Assembly: GCF_000750635.1 (NCBI RefSeq)
Contig: NZ_CCDM010000005.1
Coordinates: 124,001 to 188,000 of the forward strand
DNA: 64,000 bases
From: Oceanobacillus jeddahensis
GTDB lineage: Bacteria > Bacillota > Bacilli > Bacillales > Amphibacillaceae
Direction: 5' to 3'
This document shows, piece after piece, positions 9,617 through 17,133 of the stretch (the stretch's first letter is position 1; each line of letters opens with the position of its first letter). Below the pieces are notes generated by a model. The model saw nothing but the letters and a program-made list of their open reading frames with translations, had not been told where the DNA came from and did not search any database. The translations under genes and the position numbers were made by a program.

Positions 9617-9667
9617 TTGACGAAATTATCAAATCCTTTTTATACTGTGTATAATGTAGATATACAA
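9617..9667 (+). promoter_or_regulatory. Promoter and operator of the GntR gene (operator copy 3)
   Basis: -35 TTGACG (9617-9622) and -10 TATACT (9641-9646), spacer 18. The palindrome TGTATA (9648-9653) with TATACA (9661-9666) begins just after the -10 box. A repressor bound there would block transcription start, suggesting autoregulation by the GntR protein encoded next. Confidence 0.6.
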
Positions 9668-9682
9668 TCAGAAAAATGAGGT

Positions 9683-10060
9683 ATGGACATGCAAATAATC
9701 ATATCAAACAGCTCGAAAGAACCGATCTATGAACAGATTTTAAAACAAATTCAAACAGCGATTCTTTCAGGTGAGCTGGCGGAAGGATATGCATTACCTT
9801 CCATCAGGCAGCTGGCAAAGGACCTGAAAATAAGTGTTATCACAACAAAGCGGGCCTATGAGGAATTAGAGAAATCAGGGTTTATCTATTCCATTGTTGG
9901 GAAGGGCTCATTTGTAGCGGAGCAAAACTTAGATGTAATCCGGGAGAAGAAATTAAGAGTGATTGAAGAACAGCTGAGTGCAGTTATTTCAAATAGTAAG
10001 GAAATCGGACTGCCTTATGAAGAACTGCAGGAATTATTAAAGTTGTTGTACGAGGAGTGA
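9683..10060 (+). CDS. GntR-family regulator, YtrA subfamily
   Basis: 125 residues. An N-terminal winged helix (EPIYEQILKQIQTAILSGEL, then LPSIRQLAKDLKIS and TTKRAYEELEKSGFI) is followed by only about 50 residues of helical C-terminus and no ligand domain. This is the layout of the YtrA subfamily, whose genes sit beside ABC exporters. The start could be 9683 or the in-frame ATG at 9689. The downstream ABC ATPase starts at or just past its stop, so regulator and transporter are coupled. Likely represses its own operon and other units with the TGTATAT/ATATACA palindrome. Confidence 0.9.
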   Translation: MDMQIIISNSSKEPIYEQILKQIQTAILSGELAEGYALPSIRQLAKDLKISVITTKRAYEELEKSGFIYSIVGKGSFVAEQNLDVIREKKLRVIEEQLSAVISNSKEIGLPYEELQELLKLLYEE

Positions 10061-10065
10061 TGGGA

Positions 10066-10935
10066 ATGGAAAATGTGATAGAGCTCCGTGGTGTGTCTAA
10101 AGCGTTGAAAGCATTTACGATAAATGATATGGATTTAGAAATAAAGCAAGGCTATGTAACAGGTTTTATTGGAGTAAATGGTGCCGGAAAATCCACGACA
10201 ATGAAGCTCATAATGAATCTGCTGCAGCCGGATAATGGAGAAGTAAGTATATTTGGACTGGATTACGCCAGTCATGAAAAAGAAATAAAAGATCGTATCG
10301 GCTTTGTTTACGACAGCAATATCTTTTATGAATCCTTGAATCTGAAGGATATTAGCAGAATTGTGGCACCGGCATATAAGCACTGGGATCAGAAGCAATT
10401 TAAAGCATATGTAGACCAGTTTGAACTGCCTTTAAATAAGCCAATGAAGAAACTCTCGAAAGGAATGCAAATGAAAGCTTCGATTGCGATGGCGCTCTCA
10501 CATGATGCGGAATTAATTGTGATGGACGAGCCGACAGCAGGGCTTGATCCGACATCTCGCAGGGAACTTTTAGATATTTTTCAAGAAGTAATGATAGACG
10601 GAAAAAGAACAATTCTCTTCTCGACACATATCACAAGCGATCTCGACCGGATTGCCGATTATATTGTTCTGATTGATGAAGGGGAAATTCTTTTTGATAA
10701 ACCAGTCTATGAGCTGCAGGAGCAGTATGCGGTAGTGAAGGGGAGCATGGAATTGCTTGATGCAGATACGGAAGCATTTTTTATAAAAATAGAACGTTTG
10801 CCAAACGGATTTCAAGCGTTGACCAAGGATGCTGCAAAAGTAAAAGAAGTGTTCGGCGAGCATGTTGTCATTGAAGAAGCATCCTTAGAGGAAATCATGT
10901 TTTATATGAAAGGAGCGGATCATCCATATGACTAA
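10066..10935 (+). CDS. ABC transporter ATP-binding protein (YtrB-like), second of three
   Basis: 289 residues from the ATG at 10066, chosen because GAGGAG at 10052-10057 lies 8 bases upstream. GTG 10057 and ATG 10060 are in frame but too close to that RBS. Walker A GVNGAGKST, signature LSKGM, Walker B LIVMDEPTAG. Very close to the ATPase at 12101, including IFYESLNLKDI and the C-terminal GFQALTKDAAKVKE. It overlaps the permease at 10928 by 8 bases. Confidence 0.88.
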   Translation: MENVIELRGVSKALKAFTINDMDLEIKQGYVTGFIGVNGAGKSTTMKLIMNLLQPDNGEVSIFGLDYASHEKEIKDRIGFVYDSNIFYESLNLKDISRIVAPAYKHWDQKQFKAYVDQFELPLNKPMKKLSKGMQMKASIAMALSHDAELIVMDEPTAGLDPTSRRELLDIFQEVMIDGKRTILFSTHITSDLDRIADYIVLIDEGEILFDKPVYELQEQYAVVKGSMELLDADTEAFFIKIERLPNGFQALTKDAAKVKEVFGEHVVIEEASLEEIMFYMKGADHPYD

Positions 10936-11530
10936 TTTAATCAGGAGAGATTTGATTATACAGAAGTTTCAGCTGTACTTATTTATTCCATGTATTCTTT
11001 TTATAATTTTTGCAGGCTCCCATTTACCTGCTTTTTTCATTTTCGTATTTGCGGGATTCTTCATTCCAATAAATGCTTATTCGTATGATGAAAAGGCAGA
11101 AACAAATATCTTACTGAATTCACTGCCTTATACGCGTACGCAAATTATTGCGTCCCGGTATATTGGTGCAATTTTTTATATGGCAGTATCCATCGGTATA
11201 GCAATTGTTCTTCTCTCTATGTTTAATCGTACATTTACATGGACAGATATTGGAATTGGAGCAGGGATTACACTTACTCTGTTTGCAATTGCTTTTCCGC
11301 TGTTCTATTTATTGAAGCCGGGACATATTGGAACGGCAATCGTGATAGGATTTGTTTTGGTGTTTGTTTTAAGCCAGGTGACAATGACATTTCATCTGAC
11401 TTCGATTGTTCAATTTCTTTCCAGCGTGTCCACTCCTGCACTTTATATAAGTATTGCGGGTATCATTATCGTGTTATATGCAGTTTCCTGGCTGATTAGC
11501 CAAATAATTTATCAGCGGAAAGCTTTTTAA
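10928..11530 (+). CDS. ABC-2 type permease partner of the 10066 ATPase
   Basis: 200 residues, about six helices, with NILLNSLPYTRTQIIASRYIG as the conserved cytoplasmic segment (shared with 12963 and 13620) and the ending FIYQRKAF-like IIYQRKAF. Starts inside the ATPase gene (8-base overlap), so expression is coupled. Forms a full exporter with the adjacent ATPase, probably as a dimer. Confidence 0.82.
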   Translation: MTNLIRRDLIIQKFQLYLFIPCILFIIFAGSHLPAFFIFVFAGFFIPINAYSYDEKAETNILLNSLPYTRTQIIASRYIGAIFYMAVSIGIAIVLLSMFNRTFTWTDIGIGAGITLTLFAIAFPLFYLLKPGHIGTAIVIGFVLVFVLSQVTMTFHLTSIVQFLSSVSTPALYISIAGIIIVLYAVSWLISQIIYQRKAF

Positions 11531-11562
11531 AAAATATAGTGAATTTTGAATAGATAGGGATT

Positions 11563-11600
11563 AGGGATCTTAAGCATCAAGCTGAGGTCTCTTTTTTTTA
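11563..11600 (+). terminator. Terminator after the GntR-ABC operon
   Basis: AGGGATCTTAAGC and GCTGAGGTCTCT form a stem with wobble pairs, followed by a run of eight T. Confidence 0.6.
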
Positions 11601-11651
11601 TGGAAAAATTATTTTAACCGTTGAAAAGATAATAAAATAATGGTTTAATTG

Positions 11652-11681
11652 TGTATATAGTGTTAATATAGTATATATACA
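11652..11681 (+). promoter_or_regulatory. AT-rich palindromic operator, copy 4
   Basis: TGTATAT (11652-11658) and ATATACA (11675-11681), spacer 16, preceded by TGGTTTAAT as at 8677 and by TTTTAAT as at 6520. Same arrangement as copies 1 and 2; precedes the unit 11725-14231. Confidence 0.55.
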
Positions 11682-11724
11682 ATATTAGATTAATGGTATA
11701 AGCGTTATATAAAGGAGAATTCGG

Positions 11725-12018
11725 ATGACGGAGAAAACAGGCTTTTTAAGTAATAAGAAACTAAAAGAAACAGTAGTAACTGTAGGCATTCTTATCTTAG
11801 TTCAAATTATTTTTATACTTTTGGATGGAACTGGCTGGGAACCTAATGTTCGTGATACAGATTTTATTAATAACATTTTAAACGCAAAGTTGTTTACAGA
11901 GTACTTCCATTTTTATAGTTATCCATTTTTTAATTTTGTTACGTTTTTACAATTAGTTGCAGTAATAATATGTGTATTAGCAGAGATCCTGAGCTTTATT
12001 TTTAAGAAAAAGAAGTAA
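11725..12018 (+). CDS. Small two-helix membrane protein, paralog 4
   Basis: 97 residues. Helix 1 ends in FILLDGTGWEPNVRDTD, the loop ends in YFHFYSYPFFNFVTFL, helix 2 follows, and the tail is KKKK-like. Best match is paralog 2 (8733). The RBS AAAGGAG is good. It is the first gene of a unit that continues into an ABC ATPase and two permeases, which links this small family directly to the transporters. Confidence 0.75.
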   Translation: MTEKTGFLSNKKLKETVVTVGILILVQIIFILLDGTGWEPNVRDTDFINNILNAKLFTEYFHFYSYPFFNFVTFLQLVAVIICVLAEILSFIFKKKK

Positions 12019-12100
12019 AGAAATGACCTTGAAAGCGGAATTTCATGAACAGGAACGAAACGAAGGAAATGAATGAATTTTAAATTAGGGAGTGAAAAAT

Positions 12101-12970
12101 ATGGAAAATATAGTAGAATTTAAAGGAGTAACGAAGCACTTTAAAGATTTTTCAATAGAGGATATTCATTTACAAATTAAACAGGGATATGTAACCGGAT
12201 TTATCGGGGCGAATGGAGCTGGAAAGTCAACAACCATGAAGCTGATGATGAATTTGTTAAAGGCAGATGCAGGAGACATCAATGTATTTGGTCTGAATTA
12301 TGCCAGTAACGAAAAAGAAATCAAGGAGCGGATGGGTTTTGTCTATGACAGCAATGTATTTTATGAAAGTTTAAATTTAAAAGATATCCGGCGGATCGTT
12401 GCACCAGCTTATAAAAATTGGGATGACAAGCAATTTTACGATTATATCAAGAAGTTTGAGCTGCCTTTAAATAAAGGGATAAAAACCTTTTCCAAGGGGA
12501 TGCAGATGAAAGCTTCTCTGGCAATAGCTCTATCGCATGATGCAGAGTTTATAATGATGGATGAGCCGACAGCAGGATTAGATCCTGTTTTTCGGAGGGA
12601 ACTGCTGGATATTTTGCAGGAAATCATGGAGGATGGCAATAGAACATTATTCTTTTCTACGCATATTACCAGTGATTTAGAGCGGATCGCTGATTATATT
12701 ACATTTATTCAAAAAGGGGAAATTCTTTTTAATGATTCAATAGAAGATGTACAGGATCGTTATGCCTTAGTTAAAGGAAGTATGGATGTAATCAATCGTG
12801 ATGTAGAAAAAATGTTTATCAAGATAGACCGTTCCTCTTATGGTTTTCAAGCGTTAACAAATGATGCAGCAGGAGTAAAAGCATTATTGGGGGATCGGGT
12901 TATTATGGAAGAAGCTACTTTAGAAGATATTATGTTTTATGCAAAAGGAGCTGAGAAGCAAAATGTTTAA
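12101..12970 (+). CDS. ABC transporter ATP-binding protein (YtrB-like), third of three
   Basis: 289 residues from ATG 12101, with AGGGAG 8 bases upstream; GTG 12092 is in frame but lies on the RBS. Walker A GANGAGKST, signature FSKGM, Walker B FIMMDEPTAG. A recent duplicate of the 10066 ATPase by eye, with the same layout and an 8-base overlap with its permease. Confidence 0.88.
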   Translation: MENIVEFKGVTKHFKDFSIEDIHLQIKQGYVTGFIGANGAGKSTTMKLMMNLLKADAGDINVFGLNYASNEKEIKERMGFVYDSNVFYESLNLKDIRRIVAPAYKNWDDKQFYDYIKKFELPLNKGIKTFSKGMQMKASLAIALSHDAEFIMMDEPTAGLDPVFRRELLDILQEIMEDGNRTLFFSTHITSDLERIADYITFIQKGEILFNDSIEDVQDRYALVKGSMDVINRDVEKMFIKIDRSSYGFQALTNDAAGVKALLGDRVIMEEATLEDIMFYAKGAEKQNV

Positions 12971-13574
12971 TCTGATAAAAAAAGATTTTTTTATACAGAA
13001 AACACAAATAGGCTTTCTTGTTCCCCTTATTATGATTTTTGCTATTTTCATCAAGGATATACATCCTGCATTTATTTTTCTGATGGCTAGTGTCTTTATC
13101 CCGCTTAACGCATATATCTTTGATCAGCAATCTAAATCAAATATTCTTCTAAATTCTTTGCCATACACAAGAAAAGAAATTGTTAATGCAAGATATATTG
13201 GAGCAATTGTATATATGATTCTATCGATTGCACTGGCAGGGGGGATTTTGTATATATTTCAATTTGATTATATGATAAGGGATATGGCAATTGCAGCTGG
13301 TTTATTTTGTCTCATTGCTTCCTTTGCTTTTCCATTATTTTATTTCTTAAAAGCGGAGTATATTTTTATAGCGGCTTTTATCGGATTTATTGCATCAACC
13401 ATTATTTTGCCGCCAGTTTTTCGATTTTTAGCAGAACATCTTACAACCATTACTGATTTTATTACAAGCTTATCAACGTCAGCACTTTATCTTAGCGGCG
13501 CAGCTATAGCGATTGGTTTATATCTCCTATCCTGGGTAGTCAGTCAATTTATTTACCAGCGAAAAGTATTTTGA
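12963..13574 (+). CDS. ABC-2 type permease
   Basis: 203 residues from ATG 12963 (MFNLIKKDFFIQK). This start gives the same 8-base overlap with its ATPase as the 10928 permease. An in-frame ATG at 12939 lies upstream but is less likely. About six helices; conserved NILLNSLPYTRKEIVNARYIG; ends FIYQRKVF. Paralog of the next gene. Confidence 0.82.
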   Translation: MFNLIKKDFFIQKTQIGFLVPLIMIFAIFIKDIHPAFIFLMASVFIPLNAYIFDQQSKSNILLNSLPYTRKEIVNARYIGAIVYMILSIALAGGILYIFQFDYMIRDMAIAAGLFCLIASFAFPLFYFLKAEYIFIAAFIGFIASTIILPPVFRFLAEHLTTITDFITSLSTSALYLSGAAIAIGLYLLSWVVSQFIYQRKVF

Positions 13575-13619
13575 TACCTTGTACATTAGCAATAAACTTG
13601 AAAGAATGGAGTCATGAAT

Positions 13620-14231
13620 ATGTTTAACTTGATAAAAAAGGATTTAATTATACAGAAATGGGATCTGCTTGTATCTGTTGCGATCATTGTTTTCTATGCC
13701 ATTTTTGCCAGGCAGCTCAGTCCATTTTTTATATTTTTGGTGGCGAGTATATTTTTGCCGCTCAACGCTTATATAAATGAAGAAAAGACAAAGATAAATA
13801 TATTATGGAACTCGCTTCCATACACAAGAAAAGAGATTGTAGCTGCGAAATATGTTGGAGCAGTGCTGTTTATGATTTTATCAATGGGGGCAGCCGGGGC
13901 AATTCTGTATATTTTTAACTATCACTATACATTGAGGGATATAGCGATTGCTGCGGGAATGTTCTTGATTTTTGCTGCTTTTACTTTTCCATTATTCTAT
14001 ATACTAAAGCCTGGTTATATAGGAATAGCAATTATGATTGGATTTCTCGTATTTTCATTTGCCTTATCTTTTATCGTACCCTTTGTGACCGAAAATTTCA
14101 CAGCAATCATTCATTTTCTTGCAGGCTTCTCGACATTAACACTTTATCTTAGCGGTGCAGTTATTGCTATTGGGATGTATCTCCTATCCTGGTCAGTCAG
14201 CCACTTTGTTTACCAGCGAAAAGTATTTTAA
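13620..14231 (+). CDS. ABC-2 type permease, tandem duplicate
   Basis: 203 residues from ATG 13620 (GGAG at 13608-13611 is 8 bases upstream; ATG 13614 is too close). The N-terminus MFNLIKKDLIIQK, middle SLPYTRKEIVAAKYVG and ending FVYQRKVF mirror the 12963 gene. The two may form a heterodimeric channel with the single ATPase at 12101. The cytoplasmic segment reads NILWNSLPYTRKE, with W for L compared with its twin. Confidence 0.82.
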   Translation: MFNLIKKDLIIQKWDLLVSVAIIVFYAIFARQLSPFFIFLVASIFLPLNAYINEEKTKINILWNSLPYTRKEIVAAKYVGAVLFMILSMGAAGAILYIFNYHYTLRDIAIAAGMFLIFAAFTFPLFYILKPGYIGIAIMIGFLVFSFALSFIVPFVTENFTAIIHFLAGFSTLTLYLSGAVIAIGMYLLSWSVSHFVYQRKVF

Positions 14232-14268
14232 GGTTACGTTTAAAAATGGAGAAGGAGACAGGAGAGAA

Positions 14269-14613
14269 ATGCTTCTATTAGTAGAACAGCTTTTTTTAAT
14301 ATCCATTAGTCCTAAAACCAACAAAGCTTATGGACATGCATCCACTGCATTACCCTATAGTTTAAGCGGTGCTTTAGTTGCTGAACTTATGATGGAAGGG
14401 CAGGTAGAGTTGCACTGTTCCAAACTAGTGGTTGTTCATTCAGAAGTGGAAGATCTACTTTTGAAAGAAACACTGGAGATTATGCAGTTAAAAAAGAAGA
14501 AAACACCAAAATATTGGATTTCTGCATTGAAACGTTCACATAAAAATATTCTCCTTATTTATTTGGAGGCAGCAGTTTTACGGGGGATTCTCCATGATAA
14601 AAAACAGGCTTAA
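14269..14613 (+). pseudogene. GPP34 (Golgi phosphoprotein 3-like) protein, apparently truncated
   Basis: 114 residues from ATG 14269 (RBS GGAGACAGGAGAG). The start MLLLVEQLFLISI, followed by PYSLSGALVAELMMEG, is characteristic of the GPP34 family, whose bacterial members are about 200-230 residues. The frame stops after LRGILHDKKQA, about half the usual length. The last stretch, TTTTACGGGGGATTCTCCAT, resembles the right end of the dispersed repeat found at 21.3, 30.4 and 41.5 kb, so an insertion or deletion there may have removed the 3' half. A truncated but expressed protein cannot be excluded. Confidence 0.55.
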
Positions 14614-14636
14614 GCTCCTGGCTTAGCCTGCTTTCA
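14605..14636. terminator. Terminator between convergent genes
   Basis: CAGGCTTAAG pairs with CTTAGCCTG around CTCCTGG. The T run is weak on both sides, but the position between convergent genes fits. Confidence 0.45.
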
Positions 14637-14643
14637 TTAATAT

Positions 14644-15306
14644 TTAATCGTCCACTTCCACATGCAGCTGTTCTCCAGACTCCGCATCAATATAAACATC
14701 TACTTCTTGAGACTCCATATCTTCAAAATTAATTTCATATACAGGGCTGCCGTTTTCAAATTCTAAGGACCAGCCTCTTGCAGTAATGCCCTCAGTTTCG
14801 GAAGCTTCCGATGCTGTAGATAGTGCTTCTTCAGCAGTGATATAGTCGCCTAGTACTAATTCATTATATTGTTCATCCGATTCTATTTGTTCCCTTTCTT
14901 CTGAGATAACATCACCACTTTGATCGATTTCAGCAGAGTATTCCATCGTGTCATCATAACCATCTATATCATAGACAAGCTCTCCATTTTCTTCATCCAA
15001 CTGAATAGAAGAAAGACTTGAACCAGGGAAATGTTCAAGGAAGGCGTCCATGGCATCTTCCGCGCTTAAGGACACATTTGTTAAATCTAAATCATCATTA
15101 TTCTCCATTGTGTCATTGTTGTCGCTCGTATCTGTGTTTTCGTTATCTCCTTCTGTATTTGTATCCTCATTATTATCATCTGCATTCTCACTTGTGTTTG
15201 GATCATTTGTTGCATTATTTTCTGTGCTGCTGTCATCACTTGTCCCACAAGCTGCTAAAGTAATGGAAAGAAGCAGTGTCAGGCATAGAAGTAATATTTT
15301 TTTCAT
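14644..15306 (-). CDS. Lipoprotein with two PepSY domains
   Basis: 220 residues. A signal peptide with lipobox LAAC (C20 would be lipidated) is followed by a low-complexity linker of about 55 residues rich in N, D, E, S and T. Two PepSY-like repeats follow: one around SAEDAMDAFLEHFPG, then VYDIDGYDD, and one around TAEEALSTASEASE, then VYEINFED. PepSY lipoproteins sit outside the membrane and may inhibit peptidases or support cell-envelope sensing. The RBS GGAAAGGATG precedes the ATG. The very acidic composition suits a halotolerant or alkaliphilic host. Confidence 0.85.
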   Translation of the reverse strand: MKKILLLCLTLLLSITLAACGTSDDSSTENNATNDPNTSENADDNNEDTNTEGDNENTDTSDNNDTMENNDDLDLTNVSLSAEDAMDAFLEHFPGSSLSSIQLDEENGELVYDIDGYDDTMEYSAEIDQSGDVISEEREQIESDEQYNELVLGDYITAEEALSTASEASETEGITARGWSLEFENGSPVYEINFEDMESQEVDVYIDAESGEQLHVEVDD

Positions 15307-15439
15307 GGTTGTTCATCCTTTCCAAGCTCTCTTTGAGAGAGTTATTTAAACTCATAATAACCATTTAAAAAAGAACCAAACCAAAAATAAAAAAATAGGT
15401 ATTACTATTTTCTTGCATTTTAAGAAAGAATTCAAGGAA

Positions 15440-15525
15440 TAAAGTATAAGAGCAACGGTTTTGATGGGACGAGTAATCGCGGTCCCAGTCCCAACTAAGA
15501 CATTCGCGAAAGGCTTGGAGAATGC
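15440..15525 (+). repeat. Fragment of dispersed repeat B
   Basis: GATGGGACGAGTAATCGC (about 15462) followed by GGTCCCAGTCCC matches GATGGGGTGAGTAATCGC in the 30-kb repeat and, reversed, the insert in the Rpn nuclease at 23.1 kb. It lies in the 337-base gap between 15306 and 15644, which otherwise holds only the promoter region of the lipoprotein and a terminator. Confidence 0.5.
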
Positions 15526-15583
15526 CAAGTTTTCATTAAATATATTTATACATTAATTTGTATGAAGACAAATGTTTTATGCA

Positions 15584-15619
15584 TAAAAAAACACCCATTT
15601 CTTTTAAAAGAGATGGGTG
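15584..15619 (-). terminator. Terminator of the PadR/HAAS operon
   Basis: On the minus strand CACCCAT pairs with ATGGGTG around a TTTTAAAA-containing loop, followed by a run of seven T. Located 25 bases after the HAAS-protein stop. Confidence 0.8.
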
Positions 15620-15643
15620 CGAGAGTAGATGGAAGCATAAATA

Positions 15644-16540
15644 TTATTTTGCTGATGAATTGCGTTTATGCTTTGATATCATACGGTACTCAATTAAGAG
15701 CTCTCCAACAATTGCAAATAAGAAAACAGGAAGAGCGTAAAGGATATTCGTCAATATCCAGATAATAAGAAAGATTCCTATCGTTCCAAGCCATAAAGCT
15801 CCTGACAGCATTCCGCGTTTTGTGATTTCATCTGTATCCTTATAATAGCCAGCGTAAGCTTCGTGATATTGTTGATGCTCTTGCAATAACCATGGCTTGA
15901 ATCGCTTTTTCTCAGTAAGGATTAAAAAGGCGATAATCAATACGCCGGGTAATACAAAAGGAATTAATATACCAAGGATAGCTGCAGGATCGCTGTTTTC
16001 CATAAAGTATTGTGAACTGGAGATGGAGATTCCAAATAAGATGACACCAACAGCTAGAGCGTAAGCCAGTGCCCGTTTCCAATTCATCGGATATTTCGCG
16101 GCTGTTTCTGTTGTTAATCCTAAATAGGTTAAGGCAGCTCCTGCAGGTACAACAAATGGCAAGAAGGAAGAAATAGCAATGAATAAATGATTTTCTGTTG
16201 AAAAATAAGTAATCATGGCTGTAATGATGCCAAACAATAGCACTCCGACAGAAAGTGTATATCCAATCGCGTAGCCTGCAGACAGCTTTGGTTTCGTATC
16301 AATGTACATTTTGCCAATAATCTCTTTTCGTTTTTCTCTGCTCAAGCCATCAGCGATCGCTGTAATGTCACCTAATTCTGCGACAGCTTCTGCAAATGCC
16401 TCGTCAGATGATTTTCCTTCCTTTTCTAAATCCTGTACGCGGTCTTTTAAATTTATTACAATTTCTTCTTTAAAATCTTCAAGCTCTGGTGTGGGTTCAT
16501 AACCTTGAAATAAATCATCAACATATTTTTTTATCATCAT
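15644..16540 (-). CDS. HAAS-domain (permease prefix) membrane protein, partner of PadR
   Basis: 298 residues. The N-terminal 80 residues form a soluble helical domain with the repeat-like motif SSDEAFAEAVAELGDI, typical of HAAS/permease-prefix domains. About seven or eight membrane helices follow. Genes of this kind are almost always downstream of a PadR regulator, and their products likely respond to membrane or envelope stress. The start follows AAAGGAGG by 9 bases, one base after the padR stop, so the two form an operon. The precise function is unknown. Confidence 0.78.
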   Translation of the reverse strand: MMIKKYVDDLFQGYEPTPELEDFKEEIVINLKDRVQDLEKEGKSSDEAFAEAVAELGDITAIADGLSREKRKEIIGKMYIDTKPKLSAGYAIGYTLSVGVLLFGIITAMITYFSTENHLFIAISSFLPFVVPAGAALTYLGLTTETAAKYPMNWKRALAYALAVGVILFGISISSSQYFMENSDPAAILGILIPFVLPGVLIIAFLILTEKKRFKPWLLQEHQQYHEAYAGYYKDTDEITKRGMLSGALWLGTIGIFLIIWILTNILYALPVFLFAIVGELLIEYRMISKHKRNSSAK

Positions 16541-16541
16541 A

Positions 16542-16883
16542 TTAATTATCCTCCTTTTTCAATAACCGGTTTAAGATACGCTGGGTAAATGCCCAATCGG
16601 CAATATTCTGTTTGTATTGTGCACGTCCTTTATCGGTAATCCGGTAATACTTTCTTCGGCCTCCTTGACTTTCGTCTCCCCAATAGGCAACGATACATGC
16701 TTCTTTTTCCAATCGTTTATAGCTGGAATACAGGGTGGCTTCTTTTAATTGATACAACCCATCTGTTCGATCCATGATGGTTTTATAAATTTGATATCCA
16801 TAGGCATCGTTTTCCATTAAAATACCCAATACAATTGTGTCTGTATGGCCGCGTAATAAATCTGCTGAAATTCTTCCTTCCAA
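16542..16883 (-). CDS. PadR-family transcriptional regulator
   Basis: About 113 residues starting at a TTG. TTG 16883 is 7 bases from GGAGG; TTG 16886 is 4 bases away and also possible. The winged helix includes IVLGILMENDAYGYQIYK, LKEATLYSSYKRLEKE and GGRRKYYRITDKG, the standard PadR-N signature. The C-terminal helix is short (PadR-s2 type). It very probably represses its own operon through the two 19-bp palindromes just upstream. Confidence 0.92.
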   Translation of the reverse strand: MEGRISADLLRGHTDTIVLGILMENDAYGYQIYKTIMDRTDGLYQLKEATLYSSYKRLEKEACIVAYWGDESQGGRRKYYRITDKGRAQYKQNIADWAFTQRILNRLLKKEDN

Positions 16884-16942
16884 CAAAATCCCTCCTTACC
16901 TTACAACGAATTATCCTCAATCTTAATACATATTAATTATAA

Positions 16943-16961
16943 TACTATGACAGACATAGTA
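16943..16961. promoter_or_regulatory. PadR operator, distal copy
   Basis: The palindrome TACTATGACAGACATAGTA is identical to the one at 16981-16999, 38 bases centre to centre. It lies downstream of the -10 box on the minus strand, over the likely transcription start and leader. Confidence 0.75.
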
Positions 16962-16976
16962 TTTGTTTATATAAGT

Positions 16977-17005
16977 ATATTACTATGACAGACATAGTAT
17001 GTCAA
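16977..17005 (-). promoter_or_regulatory. padR promoter with operator in the spacer
   Basis: On the minus strand a perfect -35 TTGACA (17005-17000) and -10 TAATAT (16982-16977) have a 17-base spacer. The palindrome TACTATGACAGACATAGTA (16981-16999) fills that spacer, so bound PadR would exclude RNA polymerase. Confidence 0.8.
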
Positions 17006-17133
17006 CGGAAATATTTTAAACATAATGAATATGTAATGCACGCATATACCAATTTTTTACTGCTTAATTCGAAATAATAGATTTTCCTATTTGTGTGGAA
17101 ACGTTATAATAGGAAAAGAAGGAAGGGAATTGT

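Noticed and set aside
6532..11681. Repeated AT-rich palindromes as a CRISPR or integration array
   Set aside because: Only four copies, kilobases apart and always before gene starts; operator sites fit better.
15018..15349. Plus-strand frames opposite the lipoprotein gene
   Set aside because: They arise from the low-complexity N/D/E/S linker read in antisense; the lipoprotein has a signal peptide, lipobox and RBS.
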